From Niveispirillum sp. SYP-B3756 (lineage in GTDB: Bacteria; Pseudomonadota; Alphaproteobacteria; Azospirillales; Azospirillaceae), in NCBI RefSeq assembly GCF_009495745.1, contig NZ_WIDQ01000006.1:186001-250000 (forward strand): DNA of 64,000 bases, written 5' to 3'. A program made the translations under genes and the position numbers. Position 1 is the first letter of the stretch, and each line of letters begins with the position of its first letter. Under the pieces are notes generated by a model. That model was not told where the DNA came from, searched no databases, and saw nothing but the letters and a program-made list of their open reading frames with translations. This document shows positions 33,166 through 42,327 of the stretch, in pieces.

Positions 33166-34053
33166 ATGGCGACGATTGCTTTCATCGGGCTTGGCAATAT
33201 GGGCCTGCCGATGGCCAAGAACCTGTTGAAGGGCGGGCATCGGGTGATCGGTGTCGATCTCGCCCCCGCCAATCTGGCCGCCGCCGCAGAAGCGGGGATT
33301 GAGACAGGGCCGGTGGCGGGTGAGGCTGCATCCCAGGCGGATGTGATTGTCACCATGCTGCCCGCCGGCCCGCATGTGCGCGCCGTTTATGGCAATGCCG
33401 GCGGGGTGATTGACAGCGCCAAACCCGGCACCCTGTTCATCGACAGTTCCACCGTGGATGTGGACAGCGCCCGTGCCGTGGCGGCCCAGGCGGAAAAGGC
33501 GGGGCACCTGATGCTGGATGCCCCGGTTTCCGGCGGCACCGGCGGGGCGGCGGCGGGGACGCTGACCTTCATGGTCGGCGGGTCGGATGCGGCCTTTGAC
33601 AAGGCCAAGCCCTATCTGGAACTGATGGGCAAGACCATCGTTCATGCCGGTGGTCCCGGCACCGGGCAGGCGGCGAAAATCTGCAATAACATGGTGCTGG
33701 GCATTTCCATGATCGCCGTGTCAGAGGCGTTCGCCCTGGCCGACAAGCTGGGCCTGGATCGGCAGAAGCTGTTCGATATTTCCAGCAAATCGTCGGGCCA
33801 ATGCTGGTCGCTGACCTCCTACTGCCCGGTGCCGGGGCCGGTGCCGACCTCGCCGGCCAACCGGGATTACCAGCCTGGTTTCGCGGTCGATATGATGTTG
33901 AAGGATTTGAAGCTGGCACAGCAGGCGGCTGCCAGTGCCGGCGCATCAACCCCCCTTGGCGCGCAGGCGGCGGCGCTGTATCAGCTATTTTCGGCGGCGG
34001 GCCATGGTGGGCTCGATTTCTCCGCCATCGTGAAAATGCTGCAGGGGAAATGA
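33166..34053 (+). CDS. mmsB: 3-hydroxyisobutyrate dehydrogenase
   Basis: The 295-residue beta-hydroxyacid dehydrogenase starts IAFIGLGNMGLPMAKNL (Rossmann NAD site). It has the substrate loop DAPVSGGTGGAAAGTLTFMVGG and the catalytic Lys in GTGQAAKICNNMVLG. The C-terminal helices contain the usual KDLKLAQQAA. It oxidises 3-hydroxyisobutyrate to methylmalonate semialdehyde. GGGAGGAAGACC precedes the ATG. It is placed directly after the matching hydrolase gene. The stop codon overlaps a possible ATG of the next gene. Confidence 0.94.
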   Translation: MATIAFIGLGNMGLPMAKNLLKGGHRVIGVDLAPANLAAAAEAGIETGPVAGEAASQADVIVTMLPAGPHVRAVYGNAGGVIDSAKPGTLFIDSSTVDVDSARAVAAQAEKAGHLMLDAPVSGGTGGAAAGTLTFMVGGSDAAFDKAKPYLELMGKTIVHAGGPGTGQAAKICNNMVLGISMIAVSEAFALADKLGLDRQKLFDISSKSSGQCWSLTSYCPVPGPVPTSPANRDYQPGFAVDMMLKDLKLAQQAAASAGASTPLGAQAAALYQLFSAAGHGGLDFSAIVKMLQGK

Positions 34054-34055
34054 CC

Positions 34056-35606
34056 ATGGACGGCGTGAAAAGCGGCAACCTCTATCACCTGATCGAAAGC
34101 CGCTTTCCCGCCGATATGCAGGCCCGTTTCATCACCCTGATGGACGGGCCGCGCCAGGGTGTCTGGTACACATACGCCGATCTGGTCTCCATCTCCGCAC
34201 GCTTCGCCCATGCCATGGTGCAACTGGGGGTGAAGCGGGGGGACCGGGTGGCGGTACAGGTGGAAAAAAGTGCCGAAAACCTGTTCCTTTACCTCGCAAC
34301 CCTAAGACTGGGTGCAATCTATCTGCCGCTGAACAACGCCTATCAGAAAGCGGAAATCGCCTATTTCCTGGAAGATGCCGAACCCGCCTTGTTCGTCTGC
34401 CGGCCGGAGGATGAGGCCGGAATGCGAGAACTGGCCACCCGCTATCATGTGCCGGCAGTGGCCACCCTGGGCATTGCCGCCGACGGCAGCCTGCCGGACA
34501 TGGCCCTGAATCTCAGCCATCATTTCGATACCGTGCCGATGGCGGCGGATGATCTGGCGGCCATCTTGTACACCTCCGGCACCACCGGGCGGTCAAAGGG
34601 GGCGATGACCAGCCATGGCAATCTGGCCAGCAACGCCCTGACGCTGCATCAGCTTTGGGGCTTCCAGCCGGGTGACGTGCTGTTGCACGCGCTGCCGATT
34701 TTCCATGTGCATGGGCTGTTCGTTGCCACCAACACCACCTTGTTGAACGGCGGTTCCATGCTGTTTTTGGGCAAGTTCGATGCCGATCGGCTGGTGGAAT
34801 TGCTGCCGCAGGCCAGTGTGTTGATGGGGGTGCCCACCTTCTATACCCGCCTGTTGGCGCATCCCGGTTTCACCCACGATCTGGTGGCGCCCATGCGCCT
34901 GTTCATCAGCGGGTCGGCCCCGCTGCTGGCCGATACGCACCGGGAATTCAGCGAGCGCACCGGTCATGCCATTCTGGAGCGCTATGGCATGACCGAAGGG
35001 GGGATGATCACCTCCAACCCGCTGGTGGGTGACCGGGTGCCGGGGACGGTGGGCTTTCCCCTGCCGGGGGTAGAATTGCGCATCACCGATGATGAAGGGC
35101 AGGCTGTGTCCACCGGCACGATTGGTCAGATTGAATTCAAAGGCCCCAATCTTTTCAAGGGCTATTGGAAAAAACCTGAGAAAACGGCTGAGGATATGCG
35201 GGCCGATGGTTTCTTTATCACCGGCGATGTCGGCAAGCTGGATGAACATGGCTATGTGCATATTGTCGGTCGCGCCAAGGATTTGATCATCTGCGGCGGC
35301 TTCAACGTCTACCCCAAGGAGGTGGAGACGTTTCTGGACGGGCTTGATGGTGTGGCTGAAAGTGCCGTCATCGGTCTGCCTCACCCGGATTTCGGGGAGG
35401 CGGTGGCCGCCATCGTGCAGAAAAAGCCGGGCTGTGACGATGTGACGGAAGCCAACCTGATCGCCCGGGCAAAGGAAGCGCTGGCCAATTTCAAGGTGCC
35501 CAAGCGCATCTGGTTTGTGGAGGAACTGCCCCGCAACCAGATGGGCAAGGTACAGAAGGCGGCTCTGCGGGAGCAGCACAAGGCCACCTTTACCGGCCCC
35601 GCATAG
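34056..35606 (+). CDS. Malonyl-CoA synthetase-like acyl-CoA synthetase
   Basis: The protein has about 516 residues and is an ANL-superfamily enzyme: P-loop ILYTSGTTGRSKGAMTSHGN, the ALPIFHVHGLFVATNTTL stretch typical of MatB-type malonyl/methylmalonyl-CoA synthetases, GYGMTEGG-like ERYGMTEGGM, and the C-terminal Lys in NQMGKVQKAAL. MatB activates malonate or methylmalonate with ATP and CoA. ATG 34056 has AGGGG 8 bp upstream; ATG 34050 overlaps the mmsB stop. Next to valine-type genes, methylmalonate is a possible substrate, but malonate cannot be excluded. Confidence 0.88.
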   Translation: MDGVKSGNLYHLIESRFPADMQARFITLMDGPRQGVWYTYADLVSISARFAHAMVQLGVKRGDRVAVQVEKSAENLFLYLATLRLGAIYLPLNNAYQKAEIAYFLEDAEPALFVCRPEDEAGMRELATRYHVPAVATLGIAADGSLPDMALNLSHHFDTVPMAADDLAAILYTSGTTGRSKGAMTSHGNLASNALTLHQLWGFQPGDVLLHALPIFHVHGLFVATNTTLLNGGSMLFLGKFDADRLVELLPQASVLMGVPTFYTRLLAHPGFTHDLVAPMRLFISGSAPLLADTHREFSERTGHAILERYGMTEGGMITSNPLVGDRVPGTVGFPLPGVELRITDDEGQAVSTGTIGQIEFKGPNLFKGYWKKPEKTAEDMRADGFFITGDVGKLDEHGYVHIVGRAKDLIICGGFNVYPKEVETFLDGLDGVAESAVIGLPHPDFGEAVAAIVQKKPGCDDVTEANLIARAKEALANFKVPKRIWFVEELPRNQMGKVQKAALREQHKATFTGPA

Positions 35607-35696
35607 TCAGCGCCCGGCCCGCCATACCCCACGCCACGTGCCGTACCGCAGCCAATATGGTTTGCTGGCAGACATAGGCGTTTATCGGCGGGCTGT

Positions 35697-37214
35697 ATGC
35701 GTATCCTGATCATTAATCCGGCCACGGAAATCCCGGGATATCATTCCGGGGAGGTATTTGCCGCCGCCGGCTTGGCCGCCCGCACCCCGGTGGCAGACCT
35801 TGCCATCACCACCGTTGCCGCCTTCGTACCGCCGGATTGGGAAATCCGGCTGGTGGATGAGATGATTCAGCCGCTGGATATTGAGGAGGCCGCCGGCTGG
35901 TGCGATATCGTGGCGATTACCGGCAAGGTGACGCAGCGTAACCGGATGATCGAACTGGCCGCCCTTTTCCGGGCGCGGGGGCGGACGGTGATGATCGGCG
36001 GTTCCTATGCCTCGCTTTCCACCGACGATATCCGCCCCCATGCCGATGTGCTGGTGACCGGGGAGATTGAGGATATTGCCGGCGGCCTGTTCGCCGACCT
36101 GGCCGCCGGCACGCCCCGCCCGCATTACCAGGGCGGCAAGCCCGACCTGCGCTCCTCCCCCGTGCCGCGCTGGGATCTCTATCACAATGACGGGGCGGTG
36201 ATGGGCTCGCTGCAAACGTCCCGCGGCTGCCCATTCCAGTGTGATTTCTGCGATGTGATCCAGTATCTGGGCCGCAAGCAGCGCCACAAGGATGCAGCCC
36301 AGGTTCAGGCGGAACTGGATATGCTGTACCGCCACGGCTATCGCAGCATCTTCCTGGCCGATGATAACTTCACCGTCTATCGCCAACATGCCCATGCGAT
36401 ATTGGATGTGCTCCGCGACTGGCATGTGGGGCGGGCGCCGCATGAAAAATTACGCTTCATGACCCAGGCGTCGCTGGACCTAGCCCGCGACGCTGAATTG
36501 ATGAAAGCCTGCGTCAGTGCCGGGCTGGACATGGTTTTCATCGGTATCGAAACAGTGAATGAGGAGAGTTTGCGCGGTGCCGGCAAACGCCAGAACCTCT
36601 ACCAGGATACGAATATTGCCCTGCAAGCCATTCTAAAGGCTGGGATCGCTATCCAGGGAGGCATGGTGGTTGGCTTTGATGCCGACAAGCCGGACATTTT
36701 CGGCACGCTTTATGACTTCATGCAATCGTCACCGGTACCGCTGTTCAGCACAGGCGCTCTGGTGGCGCCACCGGGGACGCCGCTGCATGATCGGTTGAAG
36801 GCAGAGGGGCGGCTGGTGGGGGAGGATTGGCAGAGTGCCGGCAGCTTCACCACCAATATCCAACCGCTGCATATGAGCCGGCAGGCCCTGATAGAGGGCG
36901 TGCGCGATCTGGTCCACCAAGCCTATGCCCCTTTGGCATTTGAGAAAAGAATAATGAATTTTCTCAATGATTTTCATGGTGGTCTTAAACAAGAACCGCA
37001 ACCATTGCCGATCGGGGATGATGTCCGCACCCTGCTGAAATTCATCGCCCGACTGGGGCTGGCGGAAAAGGCCATGGTGCTGCGCCTGCTGGCCGCTGCC
37101 CAGGAATATCCCCAGGGACAGTTTCATCTGATTGGCTATCTCGTCCGTTACGCCCAAATCCGCTTCATGCTGGATCGCGGGGATCAGGCAGCAATCACGA
37201 CAACAGCGGCGTAA
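35697..37214 (+). CDS. B12-binding-domain radical SAM protein
   Basis: The 505-residue protein begins with a cobalamin-binding-like Rossmann domain (ILIINPATEIPGYHSGE; MIGGSYASL; ADVLVTGEIEDI). It continues with a radical SAM TIM barrel whose cluster Cys residues are Cys178, Cys182 and Cys185 in TSRGCPFQCDFCD. Then come GLDMVFIGIETVNEESL and a C-terminal DUF4070-like region. Its closest relatives act in hopanoid and lipid methylation or ring chemistry and in many uncharacterised pathways. No cobalamin DxHxxG motif is obvious, so B12 may not be bound. Its substrate is unknown, and the ribosome site (GGCGGG) is weak. Confidence 0.87.
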   Translation: MRILIINPATEIPGYHSGEVFAAAGLAARTPVADLAITTVAAFVPPDWEIRLVDEMIQPLDIEEAAGWCDIVAITGKVTQRNRMIELAALFRARGRTVMIGGSYASLSTDDIRPHADVLVTGEIEDIAGGLFADLAAGTPRPHYQGGKPDLRSSPVPRWDLYHNDGAVMGSLQTSRGCPFQCDFCDVIQYLGRKQRHKDAAQVQAELDMLYRHGYRSIFLADDNFTVYRQHAHAILDVLRDWHVGRAPHEKLRFMTQASLDLARDAELMKACVSAGLDMVFIGIETVNEESLRGAGKRQNLYQDTNIALQAILKAGIAIQGGMVVGFDADKPDIFGTLYDFMQSSPVPLFSTGALVAPPGTPLHDRLKAEGRLVGEDWQSAGSFTTNIQPLHMSRQALIEGVRDLVHQAYAPLAFEKRIMNFLNDFHGGLKQEPQPLPIGDDVRTLLKFIARLGLAEKAMVLRLLAAAQEYPQGQFHLIGYLVRYAQIRFMLDRGDQAAITTTAA

Positions 37215-37343
37215 GCCCGTCATATAGGGGACGCATTGAGCGGGCACATAACATTTAACATTATTAATAGTTGAAATTTATGGCTGTCTCGCACAACCTT
37301 GCACACCCGTTACACGGGAACAGGAATAAGGCGAGGACACGTC

Positions 37344-39224
37344 ATGAGCAGCCCGGTATCCGCCCTGGATGATACGATTGTCAGCGCGGCGATCTATCCG
37401 CCGATCGGCATTGCCCGCGTCGGCAACAGCCCCACCGATTGGTATTATGGGCCGGAAATCCCGGAGCCGCCGGCCCATCCGCCGGGTTTCTATCGTGACA
37501 GCACCGGGGCGCTGAAGCGGGAAGCGGCGCGCTTCCGCATCTATGGTCTGAACGCACAGGGCATTGCCGTGCGGGAACTGACCGGTGCCGATGGGGTGGA
37601 GATTGAATGGACCGTCCATCTGGCCAACCAGAAGGCCGCCTGGTACGAATTCCAGATCGCCCTGGATATTCCGGAGGCGGCGCTGGCCGACCCCTCCTAT
37701 CGCCGTAATGCCCAGGTGGAGGATCGTGCCTCCTTGGTGATCGATCCCGGCCCGCGTACCATCAGCGGCAAGGAACATGCGCCTGTTGCCTTTGACAGCG
37801 GCCATTTCGTTGGCAAGCCGGTCTATCTGGGCGAATTGCGCACCGATGGGGCGGGGCGTCTGGTGGTGCTGGGCGGCTATGGCAAATCCGCTTCCTACAA
37901 CGGCGCGCCGGCGGTGACTTTCGGCAATAATGATGGCTGGCACGATGATACGGCGGATGGGCCGGTCATGGCGACCGTGAAGCTGGATGGCCGGTCCCTG
38001 ACCGTGGCACCGGCCTGGATTGTGACATGCCCGCCCAATTATGGGCCGCAGCAGAAATCTGTGCGGACCATGTGGGATCTGATGCGCCAGCTCGCCATCA
38101 AGTCGGGCTTCCTGCCCAAACTCAAGCGCCCCTCCTTCACGTCTGACATTTTGCCGATCTTTGAACGGTTGAGCGATCTGCAATGGGTGAATGAGGGCTT
38201 TTTCCACGGCTTTGGCTGGGATTCACCTTATGATTTCACCAGCGCCACCTGGAAGGTGAAACTCGCCGACGCGTCGGAAGAGAATACAGAAAGCCGCCGG
38301 CAGCTTTATAACCAGTTCCGCCAGAGCGATCGTGACAGTTGGTCGCCGGTCCCCTGGCCCTGGGTCTATGGTGACGCAATGGGGGAGTTGAAGGGCAAGA
38401 CCCCGCGCCAGTTCACCGAACTGACCCCGACACAACTGGCATTCCTGAAGCAATGGGCTGATGGGGATTTCATTGCCGATTATGATCCGGATGCTCATAA
38501 GCCTAAGAGTCTGGAAGAATTGCCCGTGGCCGAGCAGCCGGAAGCCCTGACCCGCGCGGCGCTGGAATTCTGTCTGGCCGATGCCTTCCATCCGGGATGT
38601 GAAATGACGTGGCCGGTACGGTCGCTTAATATGTACATGGGGGCCTTCCGCTTCCTCCATGCCCCGGCCGGTAGTCCGGAGCCGGATTATGGCCCCGTCA
38701 TGACCACGGAAATCTGCGAAACACCGCAGGGACCGCTATGGGGGCAGCGGCCGGGCTCCATTACCCGCTGGATGGCGGTGCCATGGCAGACCGATACGGC
38801 AAGCTGCCGCTCGGGCTATGACAAGACATATGATCCCTATTTGCCCACCTTCTGGCCGGCCCGCGTGCCCAATCAGGTTCTGACGCCCAGCGCCTACGCC
38901 AAGGTGATGGATACCAGCCTGTCGACGGAAGAGCGTCTGTCCGCCTTTGCCAGCCGACAGGATTGGGATGACACGCTGGGGGCCGGCACCTACATCGCCC
39001 AGATCAACGCCATGGCCAATAATATCGATCTTGTGGCTGTGGTCGATGTTATGCCGGGCCCCACCGATGGCATCCACCTGCCACCCGTCATGCAGGTGGC
39101 CGATCGGGAGGCGGCACCCAAGGCGGGGCTGCTGGGGGCCGCCAAGGCCGGTGCTGAAACCCAAGGCATCGACTGGTCCGATATCGACAAGGTGCGGGGC
39201 AGCCGCAACCGTCGGCGGGACTGA
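37344..39224 (+). CDS. LodA-like CTQ quinoprotein oxidase
   Basis: The 626-residue protein is of the LodA/GoxA family: VSAAIYPPIGIARVGNSPTDW at the N-terminus, GYGKSAS and GWHDDTADGPV in the middle. The two residues that cross-link into cysteine tryptophylquinone are apparent: Cys419 in DAFHPGCEMTWPVR and Trp481 in TRWMAVPWQTDTASC. Family members are lysine-epsilon or glycine oxidases that give H2O2, or oxidases of unknown substrate. GAGGA lies 6 bp upstream of ATG 37344, while the longer frame from 37299 lacks support. The partner flavoprotein follows 5 bp later. It has no signal peptide; LodA proteins are exported by atypical routes. Confidence 0.93.
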   Translation: MSSPVSALDDTIVSAAIYPPIGIARVGNSPTDWYYGPEIPEPPAHPPGFYRDSTGALKREAARFRIYGLNAQGIAVRELTGADGVEIEWTVHLANQKAAWYEFQIALDIPEAALADPSYRRNAQVEDRASLVIDPGPRTISGKEHAPVAFDSGHFVGKPVYLGELRTDGAGRLVVLGGYGKSASYNGAPAVTFGNNDGWHDDTADGPVMATVKLDGRSLTVAPAWIVTCPPNYGPQQKSVRTMWDLMRQLAIKSGFLPKLKRPSFTSDILPIFERLSDLQWVNEGFFHGFGWDSPYDFTSATWKVKLADASEENTESRRQLYNQFRQSDRDSWSPVPWPWVYGDAMGELKGKTPRQFTELTPTQLAFLKQWADGDFIADYDPDAHKPKSLEELPVAEQPEALTRAALEFCLADAFHPGCEMTWPVRSLNMYMGAFRFLHAPAGSPEPDYGPVMTTEICETPQGPLWGQRPGSITRWMAVPWQTDTASCRSGYDKTYDPYLPTFWPARVPNQVLTPSAYAKVMDTSLSTEERLSAFASRQDWDDTLGAGTYIAQINAMANNIDLVAVVDVMPGPTDGIHLPPVMQVADREAAPKAGLLGAAKAGAETQGIDWSDIDKVRGSRNRRRD

Positions 39225-39229
39225 CGCGC

Positions 39230-40321
39230 TTGGCCGATATCGATGTGCTGATCATCGGTGCCGGGCCGGCGGGTTGTGCCACAGCCTTGTCGCTGGTGGG
39301 CAGACGCTCGGTTTTGCTGGTCGATCGGCGGGAAGGGGCAATGGTGCGGGTGGGCGAAAGCCTGCCCGCCGCTGCCGGCCGTATCCTGGCCGATCTGGGG
39401 GTCATGGCGGCCTTTCAAACCCAGGGCCATGCGCCTTGCCATGGGCAATTATCCCGCTGGGGTGGGCAACGGCTGGTGGAACGCGACGCCCTGCGCGATC
39501 CCTATGGCCCCGGCTGGCATCTGGATCGCGCCCGCTTCGATGCGCTGTTGCGCGATGAAGCCACGGCGCGGGGTGCTCAAATGCTGGCCCCGGCGGAACT
39601 GGCTGGCGTGGTATCGGCAGACGGTGTTTGGCAGGTACAACTGGCAGGGGCTGGGGTGGTGACGGCGCGCATCCTGGTGGATGCCGGTGGGCGGACGGCC
39701 CCTGTTGCCCGTGCCCTGGGGCAGCGCCCGCTGGCGGAGGATGGGCTTGCCTGTGCCTGGACGCATCTGCCGGATCAGGGTCAGCATCCCGGCATGACCT
39801 TGATTGAGGCGGAGGAAGAGGGATGGTGGTACAGCGTCCCGCTACCCGGCCAGCGCCGCATCCTGGCATTCCATACTGATGCTGATTTGCCGGCGGCGCG
39901 TGATGTCCGTGACCGGGCCGGGCTGTTGTCACGGGCAGCGAAAATGGGGCTGATGGCCCCTTTGCTGACAAGGGCTGGGGCGCTGGATGATCTGGCGGGC
40001 GGCTTCACCGCCGCCCATGGCGCCCGTCTGGCACAGCCCGCGGGTCCAGGCTGGTTCGCCTGTGGGGATGCGGCCGGCTGTTTTGATCCGCTCTCGTCCC
40101 AGGGGTTGTTCAACGCGCTTTATACCGGGCTGGCCGCCGGTCAGGCGGCCGACCGCGCCCTTTCCGGTGACCCTGCCGGGGCCATGGCCATGCATCTGGA
40201 CCGGATGGAAAGCATCCGGGCCGCGTATCGGGCCCATTTATCGGCCTGGTACGGGTTGGAACGGCGCTGGCCGGATAATCCGTTCTGGGCACGGCGACGG
40301 GGGGATGCAGGGACGGGCTGA
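39230..40321 (+). CDS. LodB-like FAD-dependent maturation protein
   Basis: The 363-residue flavoprotein starts with IDVLIIGAGPAGCATALSL and has the second FAD motif GDAAGCFDPLSSQG. LodB-type proteins hydroxylate the Trp that becomes the CTQ cofactor, so each LodA needs its LodB. The start is TTG 39230: it is the only start that keeps the GxGxxG Rossmann strand, and GGCGGGA lies upstream. It is translationally coupled to the oxidase gene (5-bp gap). The cofactor modification role is from the family; here it is inferred from adjacency. Confidence 0.9.
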   Translation: MADIDVLIIGAGPAGCATALSLVGRRSVLLVDRREGAMVRVGESLPAAAGRILADLGVMAAFQTQGHAPCHGQLSRWGGQRLVERDALRDPYGPGWHLDRARFDALLRDEATARGAQMLAPAELAGVVSADGVWQVQLAGAGVVTARILVDAGGRTAPVARALGQRPLAEDGLACAWTHLPDQGQHPGMTLIEAEEEGWWYSVPLPGQRRILAFHTDADLPAARDVRDRAGLLSRAAKMGLMAPLLTRAGALDDLAGGFTAAHGARLAQPAGPGWFACGDAAGCFDPLSSQGLFNALYTGLAAGQAADRALSGDPAGAMAMHLDRMESIRAAYRAHLSAWYGLERRWPDNPFWARRRGDAGTG

Positions 40322-40352
40322 ACCGCCCCATATCCCCCCGTCACTGGCTGTT

Positions 40353-41921
40353 TTAAAGCCCCAGCACGCCAGGCGATATGCGCCCCTGCGGGTCCAACTG
40401 TGCCTTCAGGCTGCGCACCAACCCGGCGGCGGGACCGGAAAGCCGATCCAGATAAGGATAGGCCTTGCCGATCTGGTAATGAATGGCACCGAACTGACCA
40501 TAAAGGGTGGCCAGATCGGCCTTCAACTGGTGCACATAGGCCCGTGTCTCCAGGCTTTCCGGATATTTGGGCAGCTTTTCCAGATAATCGGCGGGCACCA
40601 CCTGACGGTGATAGTCGGTGATGACATCCGGCCAATAAATGGCGATCTCATAAAGGAAACCGCTGGCATTGGGGACGGAGAACATGGTGCCGGTCCAGAC
40701 GCCCAGCCGTTTCATCTCTGCCGACCGTTCGGCCAGGAAGGCGGCCAGCGCCTTGTCGAACGGCTTGGTGGCGGAATGCGGCAGCACACCATGCACCGGC
40801 ACCCAGCGTTCCCCCGCCGGACCCAACGTGTTGTAGAAAGGGGCGAATGGCATGGAGCGGACCACGGCCGGCACCGTGCCGGGAATTTCCCGGCCCAGCG
40901 GGGCCAGCAATTCGCGCATCCGGTTCAGGCGGCCCTTCACCTCCCCATCATCCACCCCTTCGACGATGTAATGCACCATATAGGGGGCGCTGCCCAGATC
41001 GCGCCGGGCCGAGAGGGCGGCCTTGCCCAACTGCACAATGCCCGACGCCAGGGAGGGCGAGCTGCGCAGGATGGACAGGGCCATGCCAAACTGCGCGCCG
41101 GCCCGGTCCTGCCGGGCGATCTGCCCCTGGGACAGGGCACCATCCAGGGCGAAACCACTTTCGTCCAGCCGGTCGAAGGAGACCAGGCGCATGGCCTCAT
41201 GCAGATGGTCGAAATCGGGAAACGCGAAAGAAATCGGGCGATGGGCGGCGCGCTGGCGCTGCAGCGCCAGGGTCACCCGCGCCTTGATGCCCAGTGCCCC
41301 GCAATCGCCGGTGAACAGGCCGGTCAAATCCGGCCCGTAATGGCGGGAAAAAGGGCTGCTGCCGACAGCGGCCGAACCGGTGGACAGCAGGCTGCCATCG
41401 GCCGTCACCACATCCAGCGACAGCACCGATTCCGCCGAAATGCCATAGGCGCCGGAGCCATGGCTGATACTGTTCTGCGACACCGACCCGCCCACCGTGG
41501 CCAGCAGGCCGGAGAAGGGGCCCCAGAACGGGGTGCGCAAACCGCGCGCATCCAGGGCCGCCTTTAATTCCGCCCAGGTGACACCGGCCTCCACCGTGAC
41601 GAAGGCATCTTCTTCATTGATGCTGAGGATGCGGTTCAGCCGGCTGAGATCGACCAGCACCTGGCCCGCATCACGCGGCACATAGCCATCGGTGTAGGAG
41701 GCACCGCCCCCGCGTACCGACAAGGCGATGCCAGCGGCGGCGGTGGCACGCACCACCGCCTGCAGAGCCTCCACGCTTTGCGGCTGGACCACGGCCAGCG
41801 GCATTTCCAGCCGGCGATAGACATCGGTGGCCAGCGGCGACATGGCATCGCCGGTGATCAGGCCGTCATCACCAACGATGGCGGCCAGTTGTGCCAGCAG
41901 GGGAGTGGTGTCGAGCGGCAT
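40353..41921 (-). CDS. FAD-linked oxidase (FAD_binding_4 / VAO-type), first of two paralogues
   Basis: The 522-residue protein has the PCMH-type FAD domain: AAGIALSVRGGGASYTDGYVPRD-type pyrophosphate loop (residues ~71-94), HGSGAYGISAESVLSLDVVTADG, and HYGPDLTGLFTGDCGALGIKA. The C-terminal substrate domain ends in LDPQGRISPGVLGL, as in GlcD and vanillyl-alcohol-oxidase relatives. It probably oxidises an alcohol or phenol. ATG 41921 follows the stop of the 114-aa gene at once (TGACATG), so it is translationally coupled; a TTG at 41936 is an alternative. A paralogue with the same motifs lies at 58979-60586. Substrate unknown. Confidence 0.85.
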   Translation of the reverse strand: MPLDTTPLLAQLAAIVGDDGLITGDAMSPLATDVYRRLEMPLAVVQPQSVEALQAVVRATAAAGIALSVRGGGASYTDGYVPRDAGQVLVDLSRLNRILSINEEDAFVTVEAGVTWAELKAALDARGLRTPFWGPFSGLLATVGGSVSQNSISHGSGAYGISAESVLSLDVVTADGSLLSTGSAAVGSSPFSRHYGPDLTGLFTGDCGALGIKARVTLALQRQRAAHRPISFAFPDFDHLHEAMRLVSFDRLDESGFALDGALSQGQIARQDRAGAQFGMALSILRSSPSLASGIVQLGKAALSARRDLGSAPYMVHYIVEGVDDGEVKGRLNRMRELLAPLGREIPGTVPAVVRSMPFAPFYNTLGPAGERWVPVHGVLPHSATKPFDKALAAFLAERSAEMKRLGVWTGTMFSVPNASGFLYEIAIYWPDVITDYHRQVVPADYLEKLPKYPESLETRAYVHQLKADLATLYGQFGAIHYQIGKAYPYLDRLSGPAAGLVRSLKAQLDPQGRISPGVLGL

Positions 41922-41922
41922 G

Positions 41923-42258
41923 TCAGGCAACCGCAATTTCGTCGATCACAGCGCTGTAGCCTTCCGCCGTTTCATGGGCAGTGGCTTCGGCGGCTTCCTT
42001 GCGCATCAGATAGAACAGGCGTTCCAGCATCTGCTGACGGCGGGCTTCACGTGCCTCCAGCGCCGGCTGGTCCAGTTGCAGCTTGGCAACGCCGCCGGCC
42101 AGATCCAGCCCGTTGGCGGCGGCCACACGCTCGATGCTGTCAATATGGTCGGCCAGCACCGACACTTCGCTGGCCAGCACCATGATCATCGACATCATCT
42201 GGTCATGGGCATTGTTGTCGTAAAATTGCGGGCGCTTGCCCTTGGAATTGCGGTTCAT
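41923..42258 (-). CDS. Conserved small protein of unknown function
   Basis: The protein of about 111 residues (114 from ATG 42267) is mostly helical. It runs MNRNSKGKRPQFYDNNAHDQMMSMI-like basic/polar N-part, then EVSVLADHIDSIERVAAANGLDL, then a charged helix rich in Arg and Glu (EAREARRQQMLERLFYLMRKEAAEA), about residues 70-94. No known domain or catalytic motif is seen. ATG 42258 has GGA about 8 bp upstream and is preferred. It sits between a methyltransferase and an FAD-oxidase gene, all co-directional and tightly spaced, so it may be an accessory or subunit for them. Codon use looks like its neighbours. Confidence 0.72.
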   Translation of the reverse strand: MNRNSKGKRPQFYDNNAHDQMMSMIMVLASEVSVLADHIDSIERVAAANGLDLAGGVAKLQLDQPALEAREARRQQMLERLFYLMRKEAAEATAHETAEGYSAVIDEIAVA

Positions 42259-42327
42259 GGCTTTCATCCGAATGGGGGGCGGGGGCTTGGCGGGCAGGGG
42301 CGGCCTTGGTGCCGCCCCACGGCCGGA

